Assembly (NCBI GenBank): GCA_018398765.1
Contig: JAHBMJ010002632.1
Location: 89,036-136,841 of the forward strand
Origin: Chromera velia
Taxonomy: Eukaryota; Sar; Chromeraceae
Direction: 5' to 3'
Length of the DNA: 47,806 nt
Each line of letters begins with the position of its first letter. Position 1 is the stretch's first letter. The position numbers and the translations under genes are program-made. Below the pieces are notes generated by a model that was given only the letters and a program-made list of their open reading frames with translations, made no database searches and was not told where the DNA came from. Below, piece after piece: positions 1 to 10,088 of this stretch.

Positions 1-4
1 ACTC

Positions 5-35
5 CGCGCGTGAACGCGCGCGAAGTTCACGCGCG
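5..35. repeat. Short GC-rich inverted repeat
   Basis: CGCGCGTGAAC at 5-15 is answered by its exact reverse complement GTTCACGCGCG at 25-35, leaving a 9-base loop. It could form a hairpin or be the end of a repeat continuing beyond the window. Bases 36-266 show no gene; the first in-frame ATG of the next gene is at 267. Confidence 0.6.
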
Positions 36-266
36 AACGCACTTAATGGTTGACAATTTAAAAATGAAAAAGAAACATGCAATAAATACTGAAGTGTCTC
101 TCCTCTGTCATCATGTTGTTTTCGCCTTTCTTGGAATTCCCGGCGCAGATGTTTACCTGCTCTACCCATAAAGGGGCTCTGATCTGTCTCTAAACTGCTC
201 TCTCATGTAACGTTGCCGACATTGAGAAGGTTTCCTGAGTCAAGCGTTCAGAGGTGGACTCACACA

Positions 267-1723
267 ATGTCTTGCAATGTTTCTGTAACGGGTCTTTACT
301 CTGGATCACAGCTTGCGAACATGTGCATTTCTCGAGGAGTCTGGGGTACACCATCTGAAAAGTTTGCTATGAAAGGATGGTATAAAATGACCTTCACAGG
401 TTCCCCAGACTCCGTTATCGAAGCTCTTTCGGGTTTTGACGACAAGTTTGGAGCTGTCCCTCCCATTCTTCTTCCAGGTGCCGAACAGTTCACCAAAGAA
501 AGCTCCCGAAGACAAATACAAGAAGACGGAAGAAAGTTTGGAGCTTCAGTCAGAGTCATTTCAGTAACCAGTGAAAGAGGAACACCTGAATTCATTTTCG
601 AAGTGGTCGCACGATCAGGAGCCGTTGCTCCCCTCGTGCGTGCCTTCTCTTCCCTCCTATTTTGCTCCTCTTCCACCATCGTGGCCGATGCTCCAGGAAG
701 AGTAGGGGCGGGACCGGTCCCCTCAAAGTCTTCCTTCCAAAACTCAGTCTGGTCTGCACCTTACCCGTCTTACCCGCAACACCACCCTCAAACCGCCTTT
801 TCCCACCAACTCGGTACGGCAGATGGTTGCACGATCGCTAACGTCAACCAAGCAGGACCCTTTTCCCATGCCCCCATATACAGGAAGCAGGGGCAATGGC
901 CCTTGTAGGCCATGCCGGGGGGCAAAGCTACCCCTCCAGCGAGTATGCACTCCAACGTCCTTACGCACACGGAAATGCAGGTGGGCACGGGGCCCTCACA
1001 CCGACGGCGGACCGCCCTCCGGCTCCCCCGCCCCCGCTCCAGCACGGCTTCACGGCACCAGCTGAGACCCGGGGAAACTCTGTTGCTCCAGCTGCAGCTG
1101 CTGGAAATGGCGGGAATCATCCGAACCCCTACACACCAGAAGAGAGTTCCCGATTTCCCCCTGTCCACCACCAGCAATACCAGCAGCAGCAGAAGGTGAT
1201 GCTATCCAGTCCCGCTCCAATGCCCCTCAGGGGGGGAGGTGCGGGCACAAGCAATACGATTTCCACCCACGCGAATGTTCAGCTGGCCAGCCCCGAGTAT
1301 TTCACTTTGCAGCCTTTGCGCATCCACATCTCAGCAGGAGGCGAAGTCGCGGCGCTGCCGTTTGAGCAGCAGCAGACTGAAGGAGAAGGAGCCTGGGCCG
1401 ATTGCCACGGGCCGAGTGCGGCCGCCCCCCCGATGATGACGGGGGCACTCCAGAGGTTCATTTGGGTCCTTTCTCGCTTTGTGCCCCGGCAAATCGGCAC
1501 ATGGGGCAAGTGCACAGTTGATTTGGAGACTCGGAGCAGCGCCAAGATTCACTACGACGACGTGGCCAATGACGGAGACAGGCCGGAATTTCGGCGTGTG
1601 CGGATTCGCGGCACCCAAGCCGAGGTCGACAGGGCCACCGAGCTGCTGGTCAACAAGCTTGCTTCGTGGACGGCACAGGACACCGTCGGGGGGGCCAAAG
1701 AGCTTGGCTCTCTTCGTTCCTGA
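267..1723 (+). CDS. KH-domain-like (putative RNA-binding) protein
   Basis: I see two open stretches in different frames. The first runs from ATG 267 (MSCNVSVTG) toward 813; the second runs to the stop at 1721-1723. An intron at about 814-890 (donor GTACGG, acceptor GAAGCAG) joins them in frame, giving roughly 460 residues, but this junction is inferred. The C-terminal part reads PRQIGTWGKCTVDLETRSSA followed by an acidic loop and VRIRGTQAEVDRATELL. That is the KH pattern: a GxxG loop (GTWG), a helix, then a beta strand and final helix. The N-terminal half contains two further alpha/beta segments, around GLYSGSQL and GASVRVISV, that may be divergent KH repeats. The middle is rich in Pro, Gln, Gly and His and is probably disordered. 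KH proteins bind single-stranded RNA in splicing, stability or translation control; the target here is unknown. Confidence 0.65.
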
Positions 1724-2367
1724 GTCGACTGTCAACAAGATGTGTGCGTGCGTGCGTTGTTGCGTTGGTGTGCGTGTGTGGAATATCCTGTAGTGACTTT
1801 TGCGTGCACGTGCAGGGCGACAGAAAGAAGGCGTACCTTGTGTCGTCTCATTTTGTGTCTTTGTCACTGACCTGCCCGACTCCGTGGAAGCGATCATTTG
1901 CCTCTCGGACTCCGGCTGATTTAAATTTCCGTGTGTGCATGCACGATCTCCCCCAACTTCATTCGCACGGTGGGATCTGTTGTCCGACCGTCTGTCATTT
2001 GATCTTCCAATTTTGCCTCCTGGTGCTTGTATGTGACTGCAGGAAGAGGTCAAGGAAGTCCCTGCCTTCAACTGGGGGAAAAGGAGTTCGACTTGTCGTT
2101 TTGGAGGTTATGTGGACGCAGGGAAGAAAAAAAGTAAGTCTCGGAGGACTTGATGTTCATCGCGAAAAAAGAGGCCAGAACGAACAAATATGATTCATGA
2201 ATAAACGAGGGACTAACGAACGACACAGGGACAGAAAAGGGTAAAAAAATCAACGAATGAAAGAATGAAAGGAAGACGAACAGGCCGACCGACTGACAGA
2301 AAAAGAAAAACAGACGGCTAAACAAATACACATACATATGCACATATACATACATGCATACACACTC
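1724..2367. other. Spacer without a recognised gene
   Basis: No convincing protein or RNA gene is visible between the KH gene and the microsatellite block. A TGCATGCA word lies at 1936-1943. The open frames here are short, uninformative in composition, and run into the repeats. Confidence 0.5.
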
Positions 2368-2368
2368 G

Positions 2369-2418
<50 letters not shown>

Positions 2419-2476
2419 CCCAAACTCACCCAGGCACACACACACACACACACACACCCCTACACCTAGACACACA

Positions 2477-2563
<87 letters not shown>

Positions 2564-2580
2564 GGACGGACGGACGGACG

Positions 2581-2616
<36 letters not shown>

Positions 2617-2618
2617 GT
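2368..2618. repeat. Compound microsatellite (CA, GA, GGAC, GACA)
   Basis: Successive simple repeats: CA dinucleotides (about 2368-2412 and 2429-2492), GA dinucleotides (about 2493-2561), GGAC tetranucleotides (about 2561-2586) and GACA tetranucleotides (about 2586-2618). Long open frames here on both strands are artefacts of the repeat. Confidence 0.9.
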
Positions 2619-2843
2619 AAGACTGCAAGACAGACTTGCAGAAATACAGGCGTAGAGGCAGGCATGGGGACAGAAACACTCAAACAGAGAGGCAGCAGCA
2701 GAGAATGCCGGCAGACCTGCATGGAGGCAGCTTCTTAGTCTGAGCCTACTATCACCGTCACAGCATCTCCTGTGGAAGTGCCTTGTTCCTATTCCCTCCC
2801 TCTTTTTGCCCGTGCCCCTCTTTTTCTCCCTTTCTGCCTGCAG

Positions 2844-3199
2844 CTTCTTCCCAACTGCACCACGGTCTTGAAGTAATCGAAAAAAAGGAGATGTCATACC
2901 AGCGGCCGGTTCTGAGTCTGATTCCCGGGAGAGGGGTTTTCCGCGTCGTCCCTGGCACACAACAGGTGATCGCCTTGTCTTCAGCTCTATTACAGATCGA
3001 TATGTTTTTCAGAGAGGCACAGAGACCTCTAGAGACGAAGGATAGGAAGAGTGTAAGGGTACTTATTGAGAGGGGTGCGACAACAGACGACTGCGGAGAC
3101 CAGGAAAGGAGGACAAAAAAACCAAATTAGACACAAGTCCGAGGAGATCGAACGACGTTGCAGGAGCTAGACAGGACGGCTCGGCATCCGCCTTTCCTC

Positions 3200-3239
<40 letters not shown>

Positions 3240-3544
3240 CTGTTTTCTTTCCTCATTTGATCCCTGCGAGCATCTCTCCTTTTGTTCCTGCAGCAACTTC
3301 TCGACCTCTTCTACCAACATCCCTGTGAGTTCATCTCCGTCACATCATGTCCTCTGCCGGGGGGCAGGGTTCTCTCCTGCCCGTCCGTCTCACTGTGTCC
3401 TCCAAGGCCGTTTCGAACGACAACGAGGGCTTTCCTGAATCTGCTCAGCACCAGTACGAAAAGGCTGCATGTGAAGCCCTCATCGCTCCCGATGGCAGAG
3501 AGAGAAATGCCGGATCGAGCCCCAACAGAGCGCAGACGGCGTGA
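2844..3544 (+). other. Possible short exons of an unrecognised gene
   Basis: Three exon-like pieces are visible. The first is 2844-2965, after CTGCAG and before CAG|GTGATC, reading EKKEMSYQRPVLSLIPGRG. The second is 3294-3324, bounded by CTGCAG and a perfect GTGAGT donor, reading QLLDLFYQHP. The third is 3368-3544, after GGGGCAG, reading GSLLPVRLTVSSKAV and ending at a stop. A TG microsatellite (about 3200-3237) separates the first two. The phases of the second and third pieces do not join cleanly, so at least one boundary is wrong or the pieces are untranslated. I do not recognise the product. The kinase gene model begins 370 bases downstream in a different exon series. Confidence 0.3.
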
Positions 3545-3918
3545 GACTCGAAGGTCCATCCAAACTCTTATCTCCCTTCTCGCTCCCGAGTCTTCCCTGA
3601 GACTAATTGTTTGGTTGGAAGGCTAGCTGTTTCTGTATACGTGCACCAAGTCACGGCGTGCTGCCCGATTTAAAGAAAACATGCATGAGTGTTTTGACCA
3701 GGGGGGCCCGGGCGGGCTGCCAGGAGAGTGGCAACATGGTGTATGAACTCAAAGAGGCCAAAAGGAGAGACCAATGCAGTGGATGGGATTGAATTGAAAG
3801 AGAAGCTAGATGGACTTTTTCGAGTGGTCGGTCCAGTAGTGTGATCCGATGATACAGCTTTCCTTTTGTTTCTGTGCTGTTGGTGCCTTGCCGTGATGCA
3901 GGTGCGAGTGCTGGAGTG

Positions 3919-5040
3919 ATGGAGGAGAATCCGACGAAATGTGACGACGTGGCGGTGAGTAGGGGGGGGAGGGGGAAAAGGAGATGCCTCTCTCTTTGTG
4001 ATAACGTAAGTGTCAGTTGCGGATTTGTCGAGTTCACGCGTTCTTCCCTTTGTGCATGCCGGACTCATACTACTTTGAATATGTGTTCGTGTCAATTTCT
4101 GTTTCTCTTTCTTGCCATGGAGGCACAGGAGGAGAGAGAGGTTGGCGACGTCATGCAGGAGGGGGCAGACAAAGAGGTTGCTCTTTCTGTTGTCTTTTTG
4201 TGTCTTTGGTTCACTTTTCCTTTTTCTCGTTTCACGCTTGTCTTGGTTGTCTTTCGATTCCTTTCTGCCTCCTGTCACCCCTTCCGCGTGCTATGCCCCT
4301 GCAGGCTGGAGTTCTTGCAGTCCGGGAGAGTGGGTGTGAGTGGGTTGAAGGGGAAGGAGAAGGACAGCTTGGCGGGTTCTCTGTTGCTCTTCGAGAGCAT
4401 GACTCTCCTCTGGCACTGGAGGACAATCCTGGAGGGGTGAGTTTGTTTTTCTTCCCTCATTCTCTGTGTTTCCTTTTAGTTTTTCTCTCTCTGTTTGTCT
4501 GCTTGTTTGTCTGGCTTAGATTGTCTTTTTCTTTCTTTCTTTCTTTCTTTTTCCTCTTTCTTTCTTTCTATCTCTTTCTACGTATCAGTTGTTTTTTCTT
4601 TTCATTCTCTCGGTGTACGCTTGCTTTCATTGAGTGTGCTTCTCTCTCTGCGCCCTTTCACGCCCATCCGCCCGTTATGCTGCTGCAGCTTCAAGAGCTT
4701 GCAATCCGGGAGGCTGTGAGTGCACCAGGTGAAGACGAAGGAGAGGGAGAGAGTGATCGTTTGGGTAACGCTCTTCGTGAGGATGACTCTCCTCTTGCTC
4801 TGGAGGACAACCATCCAGGGGTGGGTGTGCTGCTGCTGTGTTGTTTGTCTTTCTGTCTATCTGTTGTTCGTTCTTTGTTCTTTCGTTCGGTCTGTGTGTC
4901 TGTTGGTCCGTCGGTTTGTTTGTCTCTCTGTCCGTGCGGTTGCTTTTTGTTTGTTCTTCCTCTATTTCGTTCTTCCTGTGTTTCTTTGTTCTGTCCTTTC
5001 TCCCTTTCTTCGTTGCTTCATCACTTTCTTTCCGTCCGTT

Positions 5041-5074
<34 letters not shown>

Positions 5075-7347
5075 TTCCTTTCTTTCTTTCTTCAATGATC
5101 AGCGCTCCTTTCTCTGTTGTCTTTCTTCGATCACCCGAACTTTTTACTCCTCGCGGTCTTGTTGACTGACCGCTTTTTTGCCCGTTTCTATTTAAGTCTT
5201 CAACTGTGAGACTACAGAAGAACGTTGCAGGGCCTGAAGTCTCCCAACTTCAGCGACGTTGGTCCCGTGTTCCTAGCTTCCTCCTTTCCGCTCTTCTTTC
5301 CTTCTCCCTTCCTCTTTTCCTCTCTCTGCCCCAAACTGAGTTTTCTATCGCTAGCTCCTTTCCTTTCTTACTAACTGGGAAATCTTTGTGTGAGTGCGCT
5401 GCAGAAAACAGCAGAGGCTGGAAGTACCCCGAAAGGTTGGCTCTGTCGTGTTCGGGGGCTCTCTGTCTTTCTTTTTCACCAAGAAAGGAATGGCCGTAGA
5501 AAGGAAAAACAGAAGGGGGGGGCAGCGCGGCGAGCCTTGTGGCGTGCGTCTTTCGAGAGAGAGAGGCTGAGCAAAGAGCTCAATGCCCCTGGACTCCCGG
5601 AAGTGCCTGCGGAGTCTCTTCAGGGACTCAAGTTCGAAGACGCGGGGGCTTTCGGCGCCGTCTTTTCTGCACACATAGACGGAAAGAAGATGGCAATCAA
5701 GGTTTCCAAGTCAGCGGAGAGGAATGGGTTGCTTCTCCAGGAGGGAGAACTGACTCCGGTTCTGGGTAAAGGGGAGCCACGAATCGTCAGAGTAGTCGGG
5801 GTGTCGTTCCTTCGGTGGGGTCGGCTGCCGTAAGCAAGCGGGGGGGGGAAAGCAAAGGGAATCGCGGGCGAGAGAGAAAACGGAGAAATGTGCTCTGTTC
5901 TTGTACTCGAGTGGGTGGAGGGCTCAACCCTCGAGGCCCTCCACCACAGGGGGGCGATCCCTCCTCTGTTGGCTGTCGAGATCGCCCGACAGCTGTGCGA
6001 GATATGTGTGCATCTCGCCGCATCCAAATTTGCCCACTGGTCAGATGGATGGATGTTTAATTCGACCTTTTAATTCTTGCATCTCCACATGCATGAACTC
6101 TCTCTCCCTCTTGCTTAATGGTGTGCTCCCTGCAGGTCTCCCGTGGGCCTGCACCCTCTGAGCGCGTGCTCTGGGTCCGCGCCCAACGCGAGACAGCATC
6201 CCTCAATAGATAAGTGTCTTGGCAACTTGACCCTGTGGATTGGTTGCGTGTTTGCGTGTGCCTCTGAGCGTGTGGCCGGCTGTGCGTCACCGTGTCTGCC
6301 ATACTCTGTATGCGGTATTGCTTGCCTGCTGCTGACGCCTGCCGTGTTCTCTGCCTAGCAATGACATGCGTTTCCCCCCCTTCCTTTCCTCTCTCTGCCC
6401 TAGCAAGCAATTACATGCATGCGTCTTACTCTCGATATTTCGTCTGCCAAAAAATCCCTGCGCTGCTCTACGTTCTTTGTCTCACTCAACTGCCCGATCT
6501 TGCTTTGACGCCCTGTCTCGCGCGTCACCTATTTTAAGATCCTGTCCGTCTGCAATTAAGTGTCTGCAGCGATCTGCAGCCAAAAAACGTCTTCGTCTGC
6601 GTGACGAATGACGGTGTGGAGGTGCGGCTGATCGATTTCGGCGAGGCAGCAAACGTCGACCAGGCACAGGATCGGCCGGCGGGTCGGAGGGGGGCTCCAC
6701 CGTTCCAGTCAGCAGAAATGCTGAAGCATGTCGTGCCTTTGTCCCCCGCGACGGACATGTTCGCCCTCGCTCTGCTCTTCTGGCACTGCCTCGCTGGTCG
6801 TCCGGTCTGGGAGGAGGCGGTTCGGAGACTCGAGAAGCAGAGGGGGAAGGAAGAGGGTTGGCCCGAGGGCATGGGTATGAGCCTTGCGGAGCAGCAGGAG
6901 GCGATCGCTCGAGAGAAGCTCCGCCCTCCTCTGGATCTTCTCCCGGGGCCCGGCAACTTGGCTGAAGGGTTCCTTCCTCCCGCCTCCCTGGAGGCCTTGA
7001 GGGAACTGTTGGTGTCCATGTGGGAGGAGGAGGCAGAATCTGATGAGAGAATGATACCGGAGGAAGCGGCAGATCTCCTGGGAAAGATGCAGATTTGCAC
7101 TCCGGGACAGCTTCGAGATCTGCTCGAGCGTGTGCTTGCTGCTCTGCCTCTTGCCTCTGTCTGTCGGTTTCGGGAAGGATCTGCACCCTTGAGTGAGTAC
7201 TCTGGGTCTGCATCTGAGTCGAAACTGAGAACATCTCGCAGTCAAGGATCTGCACCCCCGAGCAAGTGCTCTGGGTCTGCATCCACGCCTGTGGGATTTC
7301 TCGCAGATATGCAAGGGGGCCCGGCTGACAGCTTCTGGGATGATTGA
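3919..7347 (+). CDS. Atypical protein kinase, nine exons
   Basis: Exons 3919-3954, 4123-4176, 4305-4436, 4689-4820, 5231-5261, 5405-5435, 5566-5829, 5875-6039 and 6570-7347 keep one frame throughout and give 540 residues. Kinase signatures: glycine loop GAFGAVF (residue 166 on), ATP lysine in MAIK (K184), IVRVVGVSF, hinge-like VLVLEWVEG, catalytic loop HCDLQPKN (281-288, split by the 530-bp last intron), LIDFGEA (D304), a GAPPFQSAEM activation-segment end and PATDMFALALLFWHC (helix F). The HRD arginine is Cys and the catalytic-loop lysine is Gln, so it is a non-RD kinase, possibly with weak or no activity. Exons 3 and 4 are a tandem duplication encoding an acidic Glu/Gly-rich stretch. The tail has two GSAP-type Ser-rich repeats. 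Start and the first two exons are the least certain; donors GTTGCT and GTCCCG are unusual here. Family otherwise unresolved. Confidence 0.8.
4305..4436 (+). repeat. Kinase exon 3, first copy of tandem exon duplication
   Basis: This 132-base exon lies between CCTGCAG and GTGAGT, begins and ends in phase 0, and encodes 44 residues ending SPLALEDNPGG. It matches the next exon in length, phase and sequence. Confidence 0.8.
4689..4820 (+). repeat. Kinase exon 4, second copy of tandem exon duplication
   Basis: This 132-base exon lies between GCTGCAG and GTGGGT, is phase 0 at both ends, and encodes 44 residues ending DDSPLALEDNHPG. It shares the LA(V/I)RE start, the EGEGE core and the ALRE-D-DSPLALEDN end with exon 3. 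The intron between the copies is pyrimidine-rich with CTTT repeats. Confidence 0.8.
5035..5094 (+). repeat. TTTC tetranucleotide repeat in kinase intron 4
   Basis: Runs of TTTC with some TTCC lie inside the intron between 4820 and 5231. A shorter CTTT run lies at about 4527-4565 in the preceding intron. Confidence 0.85.
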
Positions 7348-7916
7348 GCAGCTCACTGCCTTGCGGATGACTGATCGATTGATTGATCGATCAAATAATT
7401 GCAACTTGACTGCCGGCTTGATTGACTGAGTGATTATACATCCTTGCTCTCATCTCTAATGATACCTCACATCATCTTTCATAATAACCGAACGGATCTT
7501 TGACAAGATTATCAATACTATCAGCACCAACTGAAGAATGTAAGTGTTGTGTATGCACTTTTCATTTACAGATTATTTAGCAATTGAGTAGCAATTTACA
7601 TATTATTTAGTATGCTAGCAGTATGTGTACTATCCATTCAGTCAGAGTAGTATTAAATGAATTCTGGCTTTGGTGTTTAAATTTGTTATATTCAGCGTTA
7701 TACTATATAGACGCAACTATAGTTGTTCTGCTAGTTACCACTGTGTTCCTAACTGTGTTTTGGTACAACGATTTACAATGATTAACTAGATGATTAACCT
7801 TAGGATTAACGTAATCATTTAGGAATGATAAGCTAACAATAAGTCTAGCGATAAGTCAATATAAAGTTATAAGTGATTTATTGGTGCCTTACTACTAAGA
7901 CATTATCACCGCGATA

Positions 7917-8148
7917 ACCTCCCTGAACCTAAGTGTCACTTGAAGAAATATAATCAAGATAATCTCTATCTGCGGCATCGTTTTTCAAGAAACCGTCCAT
8001 GCTTGCGGCGTAGATGGTTAAAACACCGTCCAGGTATGCGGCTTTGGCTTTCAAAATACAGTAAATGATCTGCGCCTGCGGCGCGGACTTTCAAGCTTAT
8101 CCAAAAATGCGGTTTGAACTTTCAAATAGTAGTTACGTTCAGGGAGGT
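7917..8148. repeat. Inverted repeat pair, 12-bp arms
   Basis: ACCTCCCTGAAC at 7917-7928 is matched by GTTCAGGGAGGT at 8137-8148. Both arms are flanked outside by a CCGCGAT-like word (CCGCGATA at 7909, CCGCGATT at 8151), so symmetry may extend beyond the perfect arms. It frames the GC-richer degenerate repeats and could be a small non-autonomous element. Confidence 0.5.
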
Positions 8149-8203
8149 CGCCGCGATTTAATAAAATCGTCTTTTAGAAGTCGCGTCCGCAAACGGTAGA
8201 TGC

Positions 8204-8279
8204 ACGCAAGGACGCATCACAATTATTTACCTAGCGTTGGGTGAAAAATTGTTTAAAAAATTGTGATGCGTCCTTGCGT
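8204..8279. repeat. Perfect 21-bp inverted repeat
   Basis: Bases 8204-8224 (starting ACGCAAGGACGCATC) and 8259-8279 (ending GATGCGTCCTTGCGT) are exact reverse complements separated by 34 AT-rich bases. The spacer itself has partial symmetry. It would form a stable hairpin. Confidence 0.8.
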
Positions 8280-8461
8280 ATACGCGCGTACGCAGAAGTC
8301 GCCCCCCTGCTAAGACTCAGACCACACCCTGTGGTCCGCTTGATTTCTTAGGCCGTGATCAACTAACAACTGTTCTGAACTTTGCATGTTTTGGACCACT
8401 GAGTGAGAAGGAATAATGATGACACTGTGACCTAGACTGTGATATGTCAGTTAACATTTGT

Positions 8462-8497
8462 ATGATGTATGGGGTTAAAGCCGGTGAACCGTATAAG
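8462..8497 (+). repeat. Dispersed repeat copy A
   Basis: ATGATGTATGGGGTTAAA at 8462-8479 recurs exactly in reverse orientation at 14040-14057. The similarity continues through a CYGGTGARCCRTATA stretch, about 32 bases with four mismatches overall. Confidence 0.6.
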
Positions 8498-8867
8498 CTC
8501 TGGCCAACTAAACAGTATACGTAAGTAAAAGTGATTTCGAGTGAAATGTTTCATTGTGTCTAGCATTGTGTTTTGAATCAACTTTTGATGTATGTCGGAG
8601 ATATGATCAGTATAACAAAATCTTAGAATTCACAAGTAAAAAAAATATTCAAATCAAAAGTTTTGCGTTGGGCTTTATCATAAGAGGTCGATTAAAACTT
8701 TACAAATCAGCTCTTAATAATGCCTCTCACTCTTTCTCAATTTCTCTTTCAGGATTTGTTTAGAGCTTGAGCCTTTCAAAGTTTGGGCTAGCTTTTGGGC
8801 GTGTATCAACTTTGTGATAGTCTCTCTCAGGAATTCTCAGGATAGGGGCGGCCTGTCGCTCTCCTCT

Positions 8868-10088
8868 TTATCCATCCTGTCCAACCAGAAACCCATTAAT
8901 AATCTCTAGACAGGCCTGTGAAGCTTCTGCATGAACCCAGTGACCAGCTCCAGGCACTGTGTGCAGGGCGGAAGACGGAAACTGGGCCTTGATGGCCTTC
9001 TCCCCGTCTTCCGTAATAAAATTCGATCTCTCCCCCCGCACAAACAACGTCGGACCTTCATATTGATGCGAAAACGGCCAGTCGGCAATTTGCGTGTCAA
9101 ATTGTCCATGAATCCCTGCAACATTCATCTTCCACCTATGAAACCCCTCGTCTGTTCTGTGAACATTCTGCAACAAAAAGCCCAACATTCCTGGGGACAC
9201 TGCAGGCGCTTTCTCTTTAATCAACGCCTCCACGTCTTTGCTGGATTTGGCTGCTGCCATTTTCGGGGAGTCCTGGAGGCTTGCGAGGATCTGCACAATC
9301 TCGCGGGTCGAGTACCCCTCTCTGTTTGTTGGCTTATCCATCGCTTGTGTGTAATTCAGAGGGGCAATGTCTAAAACAACACATCGACGGACCCTCTCAG
9401 GGTACATCAGTGCCACAGCCATCGCCACCTTTCCTCCGAGGCTGTGCCCCACCACTGTTGCCTTCTCAACATCATGAAAGTCAAGTGTTTTGATGATGTC
9501 GTTGGCCATTTCTCTGAAAGACATCGAGTCGGTGTGGGGAGAGTTTCCGTGGTTTCGCAAGTCAACGAGAAACGCACGGGGGGCCTTGATGGCTTTGGCA
9601 AACGAACGCAAGTTGAGCTTGGACCCGAAGAGCCCGTGTATGACGACGACAGGCTCCCTGTGGGAAATTCCCGGAACGTCTTTGTGATGATCAATGACCA
9701 TGTGATCGAGCAGCAAACCATGAGCAGGGTCTGTCTCTGCGTAGAATTCGGCAGAGGCCGAGGTCAGGTGACCGCTCGTGCTGTCGATCGTGTCATGGTC
9801 CGTTTGCTTCTTTGCAAACGAAAGAGGCCTCACAGACGGTCTTCCCACTAGAAAAGGTGCGGGTGTATCATTCTCCTCTTTGGACCGGCGTAGACGGTGT
9901 GCCCAAGTCCATTTACTTGCACAGGCAACACGCAAAAAATTTCGTTGAAGCTCAAACCCACGCGTTGTGAGTGTCGAAACGTTTGGGGTTGAGCGAAGAC
10001 ATGAAGAAGAGCGGGGTCCAAAGAAGCTCGCAGCAAGGCAGCCTCGAGCAGCAGCTGCGAGTGGCAAGCTGAGCCCAGCCTGCAGCAT
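8868..10088 (-). CDS. Alpha/beta hydrolase, ABHD11/YbfF type
   Basis: A single exon encodes 406 residues from ATG 10088 (MLQAGLSLPLAAAARG). The fold signatures are clear: oxyanion-loop HGLFGS, the RNHGNSPH turn, the nucleophile elbow GHSLGGK (S216), VLDIAPLNY with the acid D240 exactly 24 residues later, the LFVRGERSNFI strand, and GAGHWVH with H383. The S-to-D spacing and DIAP motif are those of ABHD11 and bacterial YbfF esterases rather than the classic late Asp. Family members hydrolyse short-chain esters or acyl groups; ABHD11 is mitochondrial and protects the lipoylated 2-oxoglutarate dehydrogenase complex. The first about 90 residues, before the catalytic domain, are rich in Arg, Ser and Ala and poor in acids, so they are likely a mitochondrial presequence. 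A hydrophobic start followed by ASFFGPR leaves a plastid-type leader possible. No intron is seen. Confidence 0.88.
   Translation of the reverse strand: MLQAGLSLPLAAAARGCLAASFFGPRSSSCLRSTPNVSTLTTRGFELQRNFLRVACASKWTWAHRLRRSKEENDTPAPFLVGRPSVRPLSFAKKQTDHDTIDSTSGHLTSASAEFYAETDPAHGLLLDHMVIDHHKDVPGISHREPVVVIHGLFGSKLNLRSFAKAIKAPRAFLVDLRNHGNSPHTDSMSFREMANDIIKTLDFHDVEKATVVGHSLGGKVAMAVALMYPERVRRCVVLDIAPLNYTQAMDKPTNREGYSTREIVQILASLQDSPKMAAAKSSKDVEALIKEKAPAVSPGMLGFLLQNVHRTDEGFHRWKMNVAGIHGQFDTQIADWPFSHQYEGPTLFVRGERSNFITEDGEKAIKAQFPSSALHTVPGAGHWVHAEASQACLEIINGFLVGQDG

Larger units (their letters stand above)
7348..8867. other. AT-rich spacer with inverted repeats
   Basis: No gene is recognised between the kinase stop and the hydrolase stop. 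The stretch is AT-rich, with a more GC-rich island of degenerate TGCGGC-containing repeats at about 7965-8120. A 69-codon open frame near 8554-8763 has no recognisable features. Confidence 0.6.

Noticed and set aside
2068-2960. Long open frames on both strands across the CA/GA block
   Set aside because: They translate to CVCVCV, SLSLSL or THTHTH and exist only because dinucleotide repeats lack stops.
4017-5165. 382-codon continuous open frame
   Set aside because: Most of it is Phe/Leu/Ser-rich pyrimidine-tract intron. Only the two 132-nt pieces inside it look like exons.
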